Notes under the pieces: model-generated
Database searches by the model: none
Told to the model about the DNA's origin: nothing
What the model saw: only the letters and a program-made list of their open reading frames with translations
Position numbers and translations under genes: made by a program
Shown here: piece after piece, positions 1-9,067 of the stretch
Layout: each line of letters begins with the position of its first letter
Numbering within the stretch: the first letter of the stretch is position 1
NCBI GenBank assembly: GCA_963675055.2
Contig: CAXXJE010000001.1
Span: 1 to 64,000 of the forward strand
Length of the DNA: 64,000 nucleotides
DNA from: PGYT01 sp963675055
GTDB lineage: Bacteria; Bacteroidota; Ignavibacteria; Ignavibacteriales; Melioribacteraceae
Direction: 5' to 3'

Positions 1-357
1 GACTCTGATTCGGATACCTGCAAGATACATTAACAACGCAGTAGTCAATGAACTGTGAGGAGTGAAGACAGCATCATACTTACTTTTTCTTATCTTCTTC
101 AGAGTTTTAAAGAAATGAACAAGTTTGTGCTCACGCTTATCAAATAGAATTATTGAATTAATTTTCGGATTGTTTTCAAATATATTCGAAGCCTGCGGAA
201 TAACCATTACGTCTATTACCGATCCTGGGAACAATTTTCGAGCAGCATTTACCAGCGGGGTAATTAAGATAACATCACCGATAAATGCCGTTTGGATAAT
301 AAGAATATTTTTTATTTGCTGAATCTCAGTAATATTAATTTTGTTAGGTTCTTCCAT
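1..357 (-). CDS. Glycosyltransferase family 9 (heptosyltransferase-like), N-terminal part
   Basis: An ATG at 357 reads 119 codons with no stop down to base 1, so only about the first third of a normal 330-350 residue GT9 protein is present; the rest lies outside the window. The N-terminus has the GT9 beta-strand and loop 'NILIIQTAFIGDVILITPLV', followed by 'RKLFPGSVIDVMV', as in the ADP-heptose:LPS heptosyltransferases WaaC and WaaF. These enzymes work at the cytoplasmic face of the inner membrane and add heptose to the LPS core. It lies just downstream of five other glycosyltransferases on the same strand, which supports a role in LPS core or surface glycan assembly. The family call is firm; the sugar donor cannot be told. 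Confidence 0.8.
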   Translation of the reverse strand, partial: MEEPNKINITEIQQIKNILIIQTAFIGDVILITPLVNAARKLFPGSVIDVMVIPQASNIFENNPKINSIILFDKREHKLVHFFKTLKKIRKSKYDAVFTPHSSLTTALLMYLAGIRIRV

Positions 358-370
358 AAATAGAGCGTCG

Positions 371-1471
371 TTATATTAAAAGTGTTTTGTAAAGTAGAAT
401 GTTTCTTTCAATGGTCTTATTTATATCGAATTCTCTAACTGACTTTTGTGCCGCTCGTCCCAGCAATTCCCTTTTTTGACTATCTGAAAGTAAAGTTGAA
501 ATAGCACTCGCAAGCTCAGGCGGATTCCTCGGCTCAATAAGCAATCCGTTTTTTTCATTATCTATAATTTCCGGAATTCCCCCTGTTCTTGTCGCTATAA
601 CAGGAAGACCAACCGACTGCGCATCAAGGATGGAAGTACCAAGCCCTTCTTTCCTGGATGCAAGCACGAATACATCAAATAGTCCAAGAAACTCTCCTAT
701 GTTTTGTCTGTAACCTGCAAAAATAATACTATCGTTAATGTTGAGTTCGATAGCCTTTTTCTTTATCTCATCGAATAACTCACCGTCACCAACCAATACG
801 AACTTAATTTTCTTATTAGTTTCGAGAACAACTTTTGCAGCATTAATAAGATTATGGTAATCCTTATGCCCGGCAAACGCTGCTATCGTACCGACAATGA
901 AATCATCCGCATGGATACCAAGTTCATCACGTAAACTGCCTGGTGAATTGACTTCATCAAATTTCGTAAGATCTATTCCACTATGAATGGTTACAAGTTT
1001 ATCCTGCCTTATCCCGTCATCAATAAGCACGCTTCGTATTTTATCTGAAATACAAACGATTGAATCAATCAATTCGTTGTTGTATTTATATCTGCTAAGC
1101 ATATTTTTACCGACATGAAAATCCACCCTTCGAGCCGCAATAAGTTTTACATCATTTTTTATATATTTAACAACAAGTCCGATGGATAATGCATGCGCCG
1201 AATGACAATGGATAATATTATATCTCTCAGCTTCACAAAGTTTGGATATTTTTCGTGCAGCTAGAATATCAGCTTCACCACGGATTTTAAAAGTTTCACA
1301 AGGCAGATTATTCTCTCTGCAATATCCGTTTAGAGAAGAGTCCGGTTGGCAAACGAACATTGACTCAATGTTTCTTTTTATCAACCCTTCATGCAGATAA
1401 ATGGCCTGCTGCTGACCTCCGCGCCAGGTTTTTTCTGTATCTATGTGTAATACTTTTATTTTTTTTTCCAT
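371..1471 (-). CDS. Glycosyltransferase family 4 (GT-B fold)
   Basis: A 366-residue retaining glycosyltransferase. The N-terminal acceptor-side Rossmann domain begins 'KVLHIDTEKTWRGGQQQ' (residues 6-22), with the glycine-rich loop at 17-22. The C-terminal GT4 donor domain has 'VGTIAAFAGHKDYHNLI' near 193 and the nucleotide-sugar signature 'EGLGTSILDAQSVGLP' at 275-290. Here the usual second Glu of the EX7E motif is Asp283, as in many members of this subgroup. The ATG at 1471 lies inside the end of the upstream gene (overlap 1456-1471), so translation is probably coupled. It likely acts in LPS core or polysaccharide assembly at the inner membrane; donor and acceptor are unknown. Confidence 0.9.
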   Translation of the reverse strand: MEKKIKVLHIDTEKTWRGGQQQAIYLHEGLIKRNIESMFVCQPDSSLNGYCRENNLPCETFKIRGEADILAARKISKLCEAERYNIIHCHSAHALSIGLVVKYIKNDVKLIAARRVDFHVGKNMLSRYKYNNELIDSIVCISDKIRSVLIDDGIRQDKLVTIHSGIDLTKFDEVNSPGSLRDELGIHADDFIVGTIAAFAGHKDYHNLINAAKVVLETNKKIKFVLVGDGELFDEIKKKAIELNINDSIIFAGYRQNIGEFLGLFDVFVLASRKEGLGTSILDAQSVGLPVIATRTGGIPEIIDNEKNGLLIEPRNPPELASAISTLLSDSQKRELLGRAAQKSVREFDINKTIERNILLYKTLLI

Positions 1472-2196
1472 GTCTTGATATACTTAAGATAAATACCCAG
1501 AGCTGAATTAATACATAGCAACAAACCTTCCTTTCCATCAAGAAAACCGAGCTTGAGAAAATACATTTTCATAAACTTGTTGATCCCGAAAAAGACTGAT
1601 GCGGCTACCGAGTAGTGTTTGTTTTGCTGAATCAACTCTCTAGAAGATATGTCTGTATACTTGTTAATTTTCAGAAAGTGAGATTGAATTGTCGGATAAG
1701 TATAATGATACAGAGGTGAATGAATCCTTCCCCGATCACAATCAACCACTACGGATTCGTGAACAAGTTTGTTGTTGAATCCGCCGAATTTTCTGTTGAA
1801 CATACGAAGCGGATAGTCTTTATCCCAACCACAGTGATTAATTAATTTACCGAGGTAAAATGATTTTCGCTTTACGTTGTATGCTTTGAAATCCGGATCA
1901 GCAAGTATTTCAAGTATTTCTTTTTTCAATTCCTCCGACGCAACTTCATCAGCATCAATGGATAATATCCAGTCATGTTGTGCGCATTCAACAGCAAATC
2001 CTTTCATCCTGCCAAATCCAAGCCATTCCTTTTCAATAATCCTGCATTTATAACTCTCACAGATTTCAATTGTTCTATCAGTTGAACCACTGTCGACGAC
2101 AACGATTTCATCTGCAAAATCAAGCGATTCAAGACATGCCACGATATTATTTTCTTCATTCTTTGTAATGATCACCGCACTCAGTTTTTCACTCAT
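1456..2196 (-). CDS. Glycosyltransferase family 2, WaaE/KdtX-like
   Basis: A 246-residue inverting GT-A enzyme with 'SAVIITKNEENNIVACL' at the N-terminus, 'VVDSGSTDRT' at 34-42 and the metal-binding 'SIDADEV' (Asp81-x-Asp83). The overall size and the middle 'YHYTYPTIQSHFLKINKYTD' block match the short WaaE/KdtX-like family, whose enterobacterial members add glucose to the first heptose of the LPS core. The C-terminal 50 residues carry hydrophobic and basic stretches consistent with membrane association. It overlaps the downstream GT4 gene by 16 bases and ends two bases after the upstream GT2 start region. The exact sugar is inference only. Confidence 0.88.
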   Translation of the reverse strand: MSEKLSAVIITKNEENNIVACLESLDFADEIVVVDSGSTDRTIEICESYKCRIIEKEWLGFGRMKGFAVECAQHDWILSIDADEVASEELKKEILEILADPDFKAYNVKRKSFYLGKLINHCGWDKDYPLRMFNRKFGGFNNKLVHESVVVDCDRGRIHSPLYHYTYPTIQSHFLKINKYTDISSRELIQQNKHYSVAASVFFGINKFMKMYFLKLGFLDGKEGLLLCINSALGIYLKYIKTWKKK

Positions 2197-2198
2197 CT

Positions 2199-3056
2199 CT
2201 AAATCCGGTTCAACGTAATTGTCTTCAATTCCTCATCATCCAGCGGATTTCCAATTCCGTACTTACATACATAATCTCCCTCGGCTATCTCCTGTCTGCG
2301 TTTGTCATTGTATTCTCTATTTTCTCGCTTACCATTGGTATGAAAAGGTTCATGATAAAGATGAAGTGAATATTCAGAACAAAACGGATTTATTCCTCCA
2401 ACACCGTGTTTATTCAGTCTTCTTCTGATATCATCGTCTTCACTTCCCCATGCATTAAAATTCTCATCAAAGCCGTTTACTGCAAAATAATCTTCTCTGT
2501 TAATTGCATGCCCGCTGCCTCTCAATTTCGGCTTGTTTTTTTCAATATTTAAGTTGTATAGAATTGTACTGATCCTGTCTTTTAAAAATTGTTTTCTTAC
2601 CTTATTGCGCTGTTGTAAAGTACTAACGGTCTTAAAATTGTTTAACCTAACGACCTCTTCGGTAATTTGATTACTCTGGTTCTCGGTAAGTCTGATCGGA
2701 TAACTCGTAATAAAGTAACCCGGTTTACAATTTTCGACAAATACTTTTAAAAAATTAGGTGTATGGATTATATCCTGATCAAAAAATATCAATAAATCGC
2801 CTGTTGAATTAAGCACGCCATTATTTCTGCATTTTGCAAGTCGGAATCCCTGTTTTTTTTGAGAGACATATTTAACGGGAAAGCTAAAAGAATTTATAAT
2901 GTCTTTCGTATTACCAACAATATCTTCGTCCGAACCGTCATCACTGATAATCAATTCATCTGGTTGAACCGACTGATTCTTTAAAGATAACAAAGCTTTT
3001 CTAAACAGATGGCTTCTATTATATACTGTAATGATAAGAGAAACTTTAACTGGCAT
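2199..3056 (-). CDS. Glycosyltransferase family 2 with galactosyltransferase-type C-terminal domain
   Basis: A 285-residue GT-A protein. The first 110 residues form the GT2 nucleotide-binding domain: 'VSLIITVYNRSHLFRKAL' at 5-22, 'ISDDGSDEDI' at 37-46 and the DxD-type 'FFDQD' at 91-95. The second half has 'RGSGHAINREDYFAVNGFDE' and 'WGSEDDDIRRRL', the hallmark of the Glyco_transf_7C domain seen in N-acetylgalactosaminyl/galactosyl transferases and in capsule polymerases. It is translated from an ATG at 3056, 11 bases inside the end of the upstream ATP-grasp gene. The role is in surface glycan assembly; substrate unknown. Confidence 0.88.
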   Translation of the reverse strand: MPVKVSLIITVYNRSHLFRKALLSLKNQSVQPDELIISDDGSDEDIVGNTKDIINSFSFPVKYVSQKKQGFRLAKCRNNGVLNSTGDLLIFFDQDIIHTPNFLKVFVENCKPGYFITSYPIRLTENQSNQITEEVVRLNNFKTVSTLQQRNKVRKQFLKDRISTILYNLNIEKNKPKLRGSGHAINREDYFAVNGFDENFNAWGSEDDDIRRRLNKHGVGGINPFCSEYSLHLYHEPFHTNGKRENREYNDKRRQEIAEGDYVCKYGIGNPLDDEELKTITLNRI

Positions 3057-3996
3057 TAGTTTTCCATTTTTTAATAATCGATTTCAATACTCTAACGTGA
3101 TGATTCTCAGCGGGTGAATGATTACTCCATCTTCCCAACTCATCTCTGTAGTACATTAATGACCTATTATAGATCTCGTCTTTTAGATCACCATACACTA
3201 CACTAATTTCAGCAATAACCCACTTACCATGAGATTTAATTATATCGTACGACATCACATCGTATCCAAGATTCTCATTGATTTCATAAACAAAATCGAG
3301 TAAGTCCAGAGGAATTTCATTCAGATTAAAATCATGACTCCCGCTTGCAAATGGTTTATCTTTCCTGTTGTTCCTGAAAAATCCTTCGATGTTATTATCG
3401 AAACAGACCAATCTAAAGTCACCTTCATTTCCCTCAGCAAATTCCTGGAGGTAAACATAATCTCTTTGGTAATCAGAAGCGAAAAAGGTTTTCATCCCCT
3501 TACCAAAGACCTTCTTTATATACTTCAAGGCTTTTTTTTTATTCTCAAGCAGACCTACGTTAGCACTGCCCGCCCCGTGAGTTGATTTATAAATTAGGGG
3601 GTAGTTTGTTGCCGAAGCAAAGTTTAATGCCGTATCTTTATCGTAAAAAACATATGTTTCCGGCACCGGAATTCGATTAAACATCATTAAGTAACTTTGA
3701 GCAATTTTGTCATCGTAATGAGAATATGATTTCCAGTCCGGATAACAATTAACACCAAGCTCACTCATTAAAGAAATGAATCGTTTTGCCGGAATTCTTT
3801 CCTTTGGGGTGTGTTTTGCACGCCAAATAAATGCATCCCATTTGCTCTCAAGTAATCTCTTCTGCTCATCATCAAATCTTAGGTCAAAAACAGAGACTTC
3901 ATAACTTTGTTCCTCAAGTACAGGTTTAAAAATCCTCCAAAATCCATTGCGATCCTTAACCAATGCAGCCTTTTTAATATTATTGCTATTTAACAT
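3046..3996 (-). CDS. ATP-grasp domain protein in a glycosyltransferase cluster
   Basis: A 316-residue protein with an ATP-grasp fold. It shows 'DDKIAQSYLMMFNRIPVPET' (residues 95-114), the usual entry to the central domain, a glycine-rich phosphate loop 'YKSTHGAGSANVG' at 136-148, the adenine-clamp region 'YLQEFAEGNEGDFRLVCFD' near 182-200, and a C-terminal 'VIAEISVVYGD' where metal-binding acids are expected. ATP-grasp enzymes join a carboxylate to an amine or thiol through an acyl-phosphate; in polysaccharide loci they can add amino acids to sugars. A strong ribosome site (GGAGG) precedes the ATG at 3996. It sits between glycosyltransferases, so a glycan-modifying ligase is a reasonable inference, but the substrate is unknown. 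Confidence 0.75.
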   Translation of the reverse strand: MLNSNNIKKAALVKDRNGFWRIFKPVLEEQSYEVSVFDLRFDDEQKRLLESKWDAFIWRAKHTPKERIPAKRFISLMSELGVNCYPDWKSYSHYDDKIAQSYLMMFNRIPVPETYVFYDKDTALNFASATNYPLIYKSTHGAGSANVGLLENKKKALKYIKKVFGKGMKTFFASDYQRDYVYLQEFAEGNEGDFRLVCFDNNIEGFFRNNRKDKPFASGSHDFNLNEIPLDLLDFVYEINENLGYDVMSYDIIKSHGKWVIAEISVVYGDLKDEIYNRSLMYYRDELGRWSNHSPAENHHVRVLKSIIKKWKTNAS

Positions 3997-4954
3997 GATC
4001 CTCCTTTTTAAGTTTTTTCAATTCAATCGCAAAACGAAAATAGTCGGTCCATTCAGTTATTAAATATCTCCAATTAAATTCCTGCTCCATTTTTTTTCTG
4101 ATCCGGGTACCCATTTCAGGTAGTTTATCTCTGTTTGCCAGGATCGATTCCAGTCTCGTTTTGATTGCGTTATAGTTTCGATCGACAATGAAACCATCGT
4201 AATTATCATCTAAAAGTTCAGGGACAATACCAACGTCAGTTGATATTACCGGTACTCCGCATGCAGATGCTTCAATTACAGGTCTAGACGCACCTTCGAC
4301 TCTTGAAGCACCCAAATACAAATCCAAAGAATTATAAAATTCCCGCATTTTATTGTCGTCAGTTACAAACTCATCCTCTTTTGCTTGAGTTTTAAGTTCT
4401 ATACCCTCTATTTCATCGCAAATTGGTTTAATAAATTCATAAAACCCTCTTTTTGAACCGTGATTTGTAAGACTTCCGGCCCACCCAACAACCAGTTTAT
4501 CATTTTTATTTTTCTTATCCGGATAAAACATTTCCAGGTCACATGTATACTTGGTATGGATAACACGAACGTAAGGTGCAAAGACATACCATAGCTTTTT
4601 GCAAGGCGTATTAACTAACAATGCTTTTCTTAAATCCCTTACAATTTTCCTTGACGGCTTCGAATTATAACCGGGTGGATGAGTTTTTCCTTTATCCCAT
4701 CTTTTGAAAGATCTTATACCTGTAATTATTTTATCATTCGGGATTCCTGCTTTAAGTGAAGAAAAAAACAGACCAAGGTACATAGGGAATAATAAATCAT
4801 ACTCTTTATAATACCTTTCCCAATCCTTTTGAAAATCGTCATAGTAGCATATATCTAGTTGGAGACTGGATTTATTATACTTAACAAGGTCCCTGGCGTT
4901 TTTGTCGAGAGCCCAATTCGGAAAATCCGGGATAATCAATACTTTTTCATTCAT
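3986..4954 (-). CDS. Glycosyltransferase family 4 (C-terminal GT4 domain)
   Basis: About 322 residues. The N-terminal half is poorly conserved. The C-terminal half has 'LVVGWAGSLTNHGSKRGF' and the donor-binding block 'EGASRPVIEASACGVPVIST', ending with 'FNWRYLITEWTDYF', typical of GT4 enzymes. An in-frame ATG at 4960 lies only two bases after the AGGAGG ribosome site, whereas the ATG at 4954 has a seven-base spacing, so 4954 is preferred. The gene overlaps its upstream neighbour (stop at 4957) by little or nothing and its downstream neighbour by 11 bases, so all are likely co-translated. It probably contributes one residue of the same surface glycan. Confidence 0.82.
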   Translation of the reverse strand: MNEKVLIIPDFPNWALDKNARDLVKYNKSSLQLDICYYDDFQKDWERYYKEYDLLFPMYLGLFFSSLKAGIPNDKIITGIRSFKRWDKGKTHPPGYNSKPSRKIVRDLRKALLVNTPCKKLWYVFAPYVRVIHTKYTCDLEMFYPDKKNKNDKLVVGWAGSLTNHGSKRGFYEFIKPICDEIEGIELKTQAKEDEFVTDDNKMREFYNSLDLYLGASRVEGASRPVIEASACGVPVISTDVGIVPELLDDNYDGFIVDRNYNAIKTRLESILANRDKLPEMGTRIRKKMEQEFNWRYLITEWTDYFRFAIELKKLKKEDHVK

Positions 4955-4956
4955 CG

Positions 4957-5904
4957 TCATACCTCCTTAATCAAGATATAATTTTTAAACTCACCGAATC
5001 GCTTACCGCCATAAAAGTTGTTCTCTATGAATGAAAGTATTCGATATAATAATTTTTCATGTTTATGGGGCAGCCTGAACTTATTCGGTTTCCCTGAATA
5101 TTGCAATTTTTTCTGCCAGTTGATTTCTGCTATCAGGTTTTCCATAACTTTAGGATGAGTCTCTTTAAATTCTGCTAAAAGATTCAGCGGACCGTAGTCA
5201 AATTCTTTAGGCGCATTATCATAATATTCCTTGGCCTTACTTTTTCCCCAATGAACTGAATCAAGAGCACGGCGTTTATTTTGCATTAGATGAGGCGGTC
5301 TGACCCAGCCGTAGTGATAAACTTCAGCATCAACCCTGGCTACACTAAGCTTACTATGTCCGTCCGGCTGACGCGGATTATCGTAAACATCGAATTTGCG
5401 GAATGACTGCGCACTTTGCCAGGAATGAATATCGGGCCTGTTCCTAATAATTCTTATCTCATTCGGATACCAGCCATGACCGTTATGGTAATGATTATAA
5501 TCACCCCAAAAATGTTTGTACCTGAATACAAGTCCTTCAACTTCTTTATCATCGATTAATTCTTCACAGCGCTTCGTGATATTACTAAGATACTTTTCAT
5601 GGATAACTTCATCAGCCTGCAGATAAAATAGCCAGTCACCGGAGCATTCATTTTTTGCTATATCAGTTTGAATAGCGTTTATGATACCGCGCTTGAAGTA
5701 AGTCTCCTCCCATTCGGTATCAATTATCCTGACTTTCGGATCATTAATATTCGCGATTTTCTCTCTCGTATCATCATTGTCATCCCCTTTACCCACAGCA
5801 ACAACAAATTCATCCACAATCGGAAGTATTGATTTAATTGATTCAACAACCGGGTAGTAAAGTTTCGAGCCGTTTCTAACAAATGAAAATCCGCTAATCT
5901 TCAT
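4957..5904 (-). CDS. Glycosyltransferase family 2
   Basis: A 315-residue GT2 protein that probably opens the glycosyltransferase operon, since 65 untranslated bases separate it from xerD. It begins 'MKISGFSFVRNGSKLYYPVV', the common 'FxRNG' start of this GT2 subgroup. It then has 'DEFVVAVGKGDDNDDTRE' in place of the usual DDxSxD loop and 'WLFYLQADEVIHEKYL' containing the DxD-like acidic pair. Histidine- and tryptophan-rich segments in the middle ('HFWGDYNHYHNGHGWYP') are typical of this subgroup. It likely transfers a sugar to a lipid-linked or LPS acceptor; the substrate is unknown. Confidence 0.85.
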   Translation of the reverse strand: MKISGFSFVRNGSKLYYPVVESIKSILPIVDEFVVAVGKGDDNDDTREKIANINDPKVRIIDTEWEETYFKRGIINAIQTDIAKNECSGDWLFYLQADEVIHEKYLSNITKRCEELIDDKEVEGLVFRYKHFWGDYNHYHNGHGWYPNEIRIIRNRPDIHSWQSAQSFRKFDVYDNPRQPDGHSKLSVARVDAEVYHYGWVRPPHLMQNKRRALDSVHWGKSKAKEYYDNAPKEFDYGPLNLLAEFKETHPKVMENLIAEINWQKKLQYSGKPNKFRLPHKHEKLLYRILSFIENNFYGGKRFGEFKNYILIKEV

Positions 5905-5969
5905 AAAATCCCAAAATTCTTATTTATTTTAGACAAATTTACTGAAAAATAAACTGAATTGAAGTGTTA

Positions 5970-6860
5970 CTATCCTCTCGGGTGGAAGTCTTTGTGTACC
6001 TGTTTTACGAAATCGCGATCAATATGGGTGTAGATTTGAGTTGTCGAAATATCTGAATGCCCGAGCATTTCCTGGACGGCACGCAGGTCGGCACCCCCTT
6101 CAACCAAATGAGTGGCAAATGAATGTCTGAATGTATGAGGATGTACTTCTTTTTTTATTCCGGATTCCTTCGTGTACCTGTTGAATATTTTCCAAATACC
6201 CATCCGGGAAAGTTTTGTGCCGCGTCTGTTCAAAAATATAATATTCTGGCTGCGTATTTTATTCTCGAGAAACGGTCGTGCAGATTTGAGATATTCTGTC
6301 ACCCATTTAACAGCACTTTTGCCAACCGGAACAATACGTTGTTTGGAGCCTTTCCCAAGTACTCTTATAACTTCATCACCGAATAGTAAATCATTAATTT
6401 TGAGGTTGATCAACTCTGAAACTCTTAGACCGGATGAATAACAAAGCTCAAGCATTGCCCGGTCTCTTAGTCCCAACATACTGGAAGTATCAGGAGACTT
6501 AAGAATTTTGTTGATCTCGCTAACGGTTAATACAGATGGGAGTTTCCTTCTTCGCCTACTTGATTTCAGGATGTCCGTCGGATCATTTTCAACATAACTC
6601 TGATCATACAGATATGAGAAAAAACCTTTCAAAGCCGATAAATAACGTGACGAAGTACTTCCGCTGATATTCTGTTTTCGCTGCTTATTGAAATACTCAG
6701 ATATAATTAGGGGTGTTACTCTGTTGAGATCCTCAATCCCCGTTTTTTTGAGGTACATAATAAACTTTGAAAGATCGTTTTTATAGGAGAGTACTGAGTT
6801 TTCCGACAAGTTCTTTTCAAGGCGGACATAGGTGAGATATTCCTTAAGAAATTCCTGCAT
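5970..6860 (-). CDS. xerD: Site-specific tyrosine recombinase XerD
   Basis: A 296-residue tyrosine recombinase, the normal XerC/XerD length. An N-terminal SAM-like core-binding domain (1-95) precedes the catalytic domain with the full set of active residues: Arg146 in 'SSGLRVSEL', Lys170, His242 and Arg245 in 'HPHTFRHSFATHL', His268 in 'LGHSD' and the nucleophile Tyr277 in 'TTQIYTHI'. XerC and XerD resolve chromosome dimers at dif together with FtsK, which is also encoded in this window. The ATG at 6860 overlaps the pgpH stop codon by one base (TGATG); a GTG three bases earlier is an alternative. No second xer gene is present here, so XerC versus XerD is assigned by similarity only. Confidence 0.9.
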   Translation of the reverse strand: MQEFLKEYLTYVRLEKNLSENSVLSYKNDLSKFIMYLKKTGIEDLNRVTPLIISEYFNKQRKQNISGSTSSRYLSALKGFFSYLYDQSYVENDPTDILKSSRRRRKLPSVLTVSEINKILKSPDTSSMLGLRDRAMLELCYSSGLRVSELINLKINDLLFGDEVIRVLGKGSKQRIVPVGKSAVKWVTEYLKSARPFLENKIRSQNIIFLNRRGTKLSRMGIWKIFNRYTKESGIKKEVHPHTFRHSFATHLVEGGADLRAVQEMLGHSDISTTQIYTHIDRDFVKQVHKDFHPRG

Positions 6861-9064
6861 CACTCTTCGCTGTCAGAGCTCTTGTTCTCCATTTCCTCCT
6901 GTTTAGGATAACGGATTCTCTTATGGTGATGACTAATAAGTATTTTTACAAACTCTACTTTAATCTTGGCAATATCACCGAATGTTATTGGAGACTCATT
7001 CAGCTGTCCGTCATCAACACGAAGTTTAGTAAGATTATTAACCATGTTTTCAATCTTGGTCGGATCAGGTTCGTCCATAGATCTCACCGCGGATTCGCAG
7101 GCATCCGCAAGCATCAGCAGCGCGGTTTCTTTTGTATTCGGTTTCGGACCGGGATACCTGAAATCGCTTTTATTAATTTCTGTATCGCCGGCAGCGGCTT
7201 TGGCTTTCTCATAAAAATACATGACTACTAATGTACCATGATGCATCGGAATGAAATCTATTATCTCTTGGGGAAGTTTGTTTTCCTTAGCCAGCTCAAT
7301 ACCTTTGTTCACGTGACTAATAATAAGATTCGCACTGCTTTGAGGGTCAAGATCCTCGTGAATATTCTCATTGTTCATCTGGTTCTCAACAAAACTATCA
7401 GGGCTGACCAGCTTTCCAATATCATGATAATAAGCTCCTACCCTCGCGAGAATCGGATTAGCGCCTATCTGTTCAGCTGCATTTTCCACCATCGAACCGA
7501 TTGTTAGAGAATGGTTAAAAGTACCTGGAGCATTCCTGGCAAGATCACGCAGCACCGGCGAATTAAAATCCGATAGTTCAAGCAAAGTGAGCTCCGTAGT
7601 AATCTTAAAAATCTTCTCGAAGAATATTATAAGACCAAATGTAAGTGCCGGACTGAGAATTGAGTTCGATGCAGCAAACGCCGAATGTATTAATAGTGTT
7701 TCTGCAGACTCGAAGCGTTCAAGTCCGAATCCCACAATGCTTAGAACATAACCTAAAAGTATAAACAGAAATGAACGGAATATTTGATTCCTGTTTTTAA
7801 TATCCCTTACCGTATAAGCCGCAAAACCTCCGGCAACTATATTCATAACGGCTATTACATAATCATTACCTCGCAAAGCTCCAATAATTAAAGCACAGAC
7901 AACCGTTCCATAAAATCCTATACGGGAATCGAAGAGGATTGTCAGTAGCATTGATGCAACCGGCACAAGAATCAATAACTCAACCGGTCCGGAAACATTA
8001 AGTTCTGAGACAAGGAATGCCATAAAACTTACAAGCAGGACAATCAACGAGATCAAAAGTATTTTATAATTGTCATAAAATATCTTTTTCCTGAACAGGT
8101 AAATGTAAATTATGAACAAGCTGAACATTACAATTACATGAAGCAGTTTACCAAGATTCTGCGCAAATCTTTCCCAGAAATTACTCCCTTCCCCTTTAGC
8201 AATTCGGTATGAATCAATCTTATCTTTAATGTCGGAAGTTATCCTGTCGTGCTTCGCTACTATACGCTCATTCTCATTTACGATGCCTTTATTAATCGAA
8301 ACTTTACTCACCGCAACATTCTTAGCTTCCTGTGTCAACTGCTCATTATAAATAATGTTTGGACGAATAAAGTAAGTTACATATTCTTTTGCGGCGTCGA
8401 ACGCCTGCTGATCGGAAGGAAAATACCTATTTAATCTCGATTCAACAGTGGAATTTACTCTCTGAAGATCATCAAAGTTTGTTTTAGGAAATTCTCTCTG
8501 AAACTTACCGTCACGAATGGATATTGAGTCTTTAGCAATATCCTCATAACCGATATTAATAAATCCTCTTCTATAGACTCTGTTGATTATATCCTGACCA
8601 GCCCTGAAGATATCCGACATCGATATGCTTCCGGCATTTGTTCTAAGATTTTCTCTTCTTCTTTTCTCCTTAAACAGGTTATACGAAGTCTCGGAAAGAA
8701 ATGTCTTTAGTACAGCATCGTCATCTTTCATATAAATATCGCTGTCGAGAATGCCCAGCAGATAGTTGTTATAATCTTTTAATGAGTCCCTTACTTCTTC
8801 AACAATGTTATCGTCTTTGACGAAAATATCATGGATACGTTCAGCAGCGGCAGTCTTTTCTCTTTCATATTCCAGGGGATCTTTAAGTATTTCGAAAGAT
8901 GTGGAAGCTATCAGATCGTCCTCTATCCAGATTGAATTTACTTTGACTTCCGATTCAATGGATTCACCCTGCGGGAACATAAGAACAATCAGAATAATTG
9001 ATACAAGAATGAGTAAAACTCTGATTCTCATACTAGTTTTTATTTTTTCAAATGTAATCGCCAT
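6860..9064 (-). CDS. pgpH: 7TM-HD family phosphohydrolase (PgpH-like c-di-AMP phosphodiesterase)
   Basis: A 734-residue membrane protein with the complete 7TMR-HD architecture: a first membrane helix at about 13-31, a large extracytoplasmic domain to about residue 305, a block of seven hydrophobic helices (about 306-485), and a cytoplasmic HD domain. The HD domain contains 'GTFNHSLTIGSMVENAA' (metal ligand His518) and 'AYYHDIGKL' with the His547-Asp548 pair. In Listeria PgpH this domain hydrolyses cyclic di-AMP to pApA. The C-terminal tail is charged. No c-di-AMP cyclase gene is in the window. The acting nucleotide is inferred from family knowledge. Confidence 0.88.
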   Translation of the reverse strand: MAITFEKIKTSMRIRVLLILVSIILIVLMFPQGESIESEVKVNSIWIEDDLIASTSFEILKDPLEYEREKTAAAERIHDIFVKDDNIVEEVRDSLKDYNNYLLGILDSDIYMKDDDAVLKTFLSETSYNLFKEKRRRENLRTNAGSISMSDIFRAGQDIINRVYRRGFINIGYEDIAKDSISIRDGKFQREFPKTNFDDLQRVNSTVESRLNRYFPSDQQAFDAAKEYVTYFIRPNIIYNEQLTQEAKNVAVSKVSINKGIVNENERIVAKHDRITSDIKDKIDSYRIAKGEGSNFWERFAQNLGKLLHVIVMFSLFIIYIYLFRKKIFYDNYKILLISLIVLLVSFMAFLVSELNVSGPVELLILVPVASMLLTILFDSRIGFYGTVVCALIIGALRGNDYVIAVMNIVAGGFAAYTVRDIKNRNQIFRSFLFILLGYVLSIVGFGLERFESAETLLIHSAFAASNSILSPALTFGLIIFFEKIFKITTELTLLELSDFNSPVLRDLARNAPGTFNHSLTIGSMVENAAEQIGANPILARVGAYYHDIGKLVSPDSFVENQMNNENIHEDLDPQSSANLIISHVNKGIELAKENKLPQEIIDFIPMHHGTLVVMYFYEKAKAAAGDTEINKSDFRYPGPKPNTKETALLMLADACESAVRSMDEPDPTKIENMVNNLTKLRVDDGQLNESPITFGDIAKIKVEFVKILISHHHKRIRYPKQEEMENKSSDSEE

Positions 9065-9067
9065 AAA

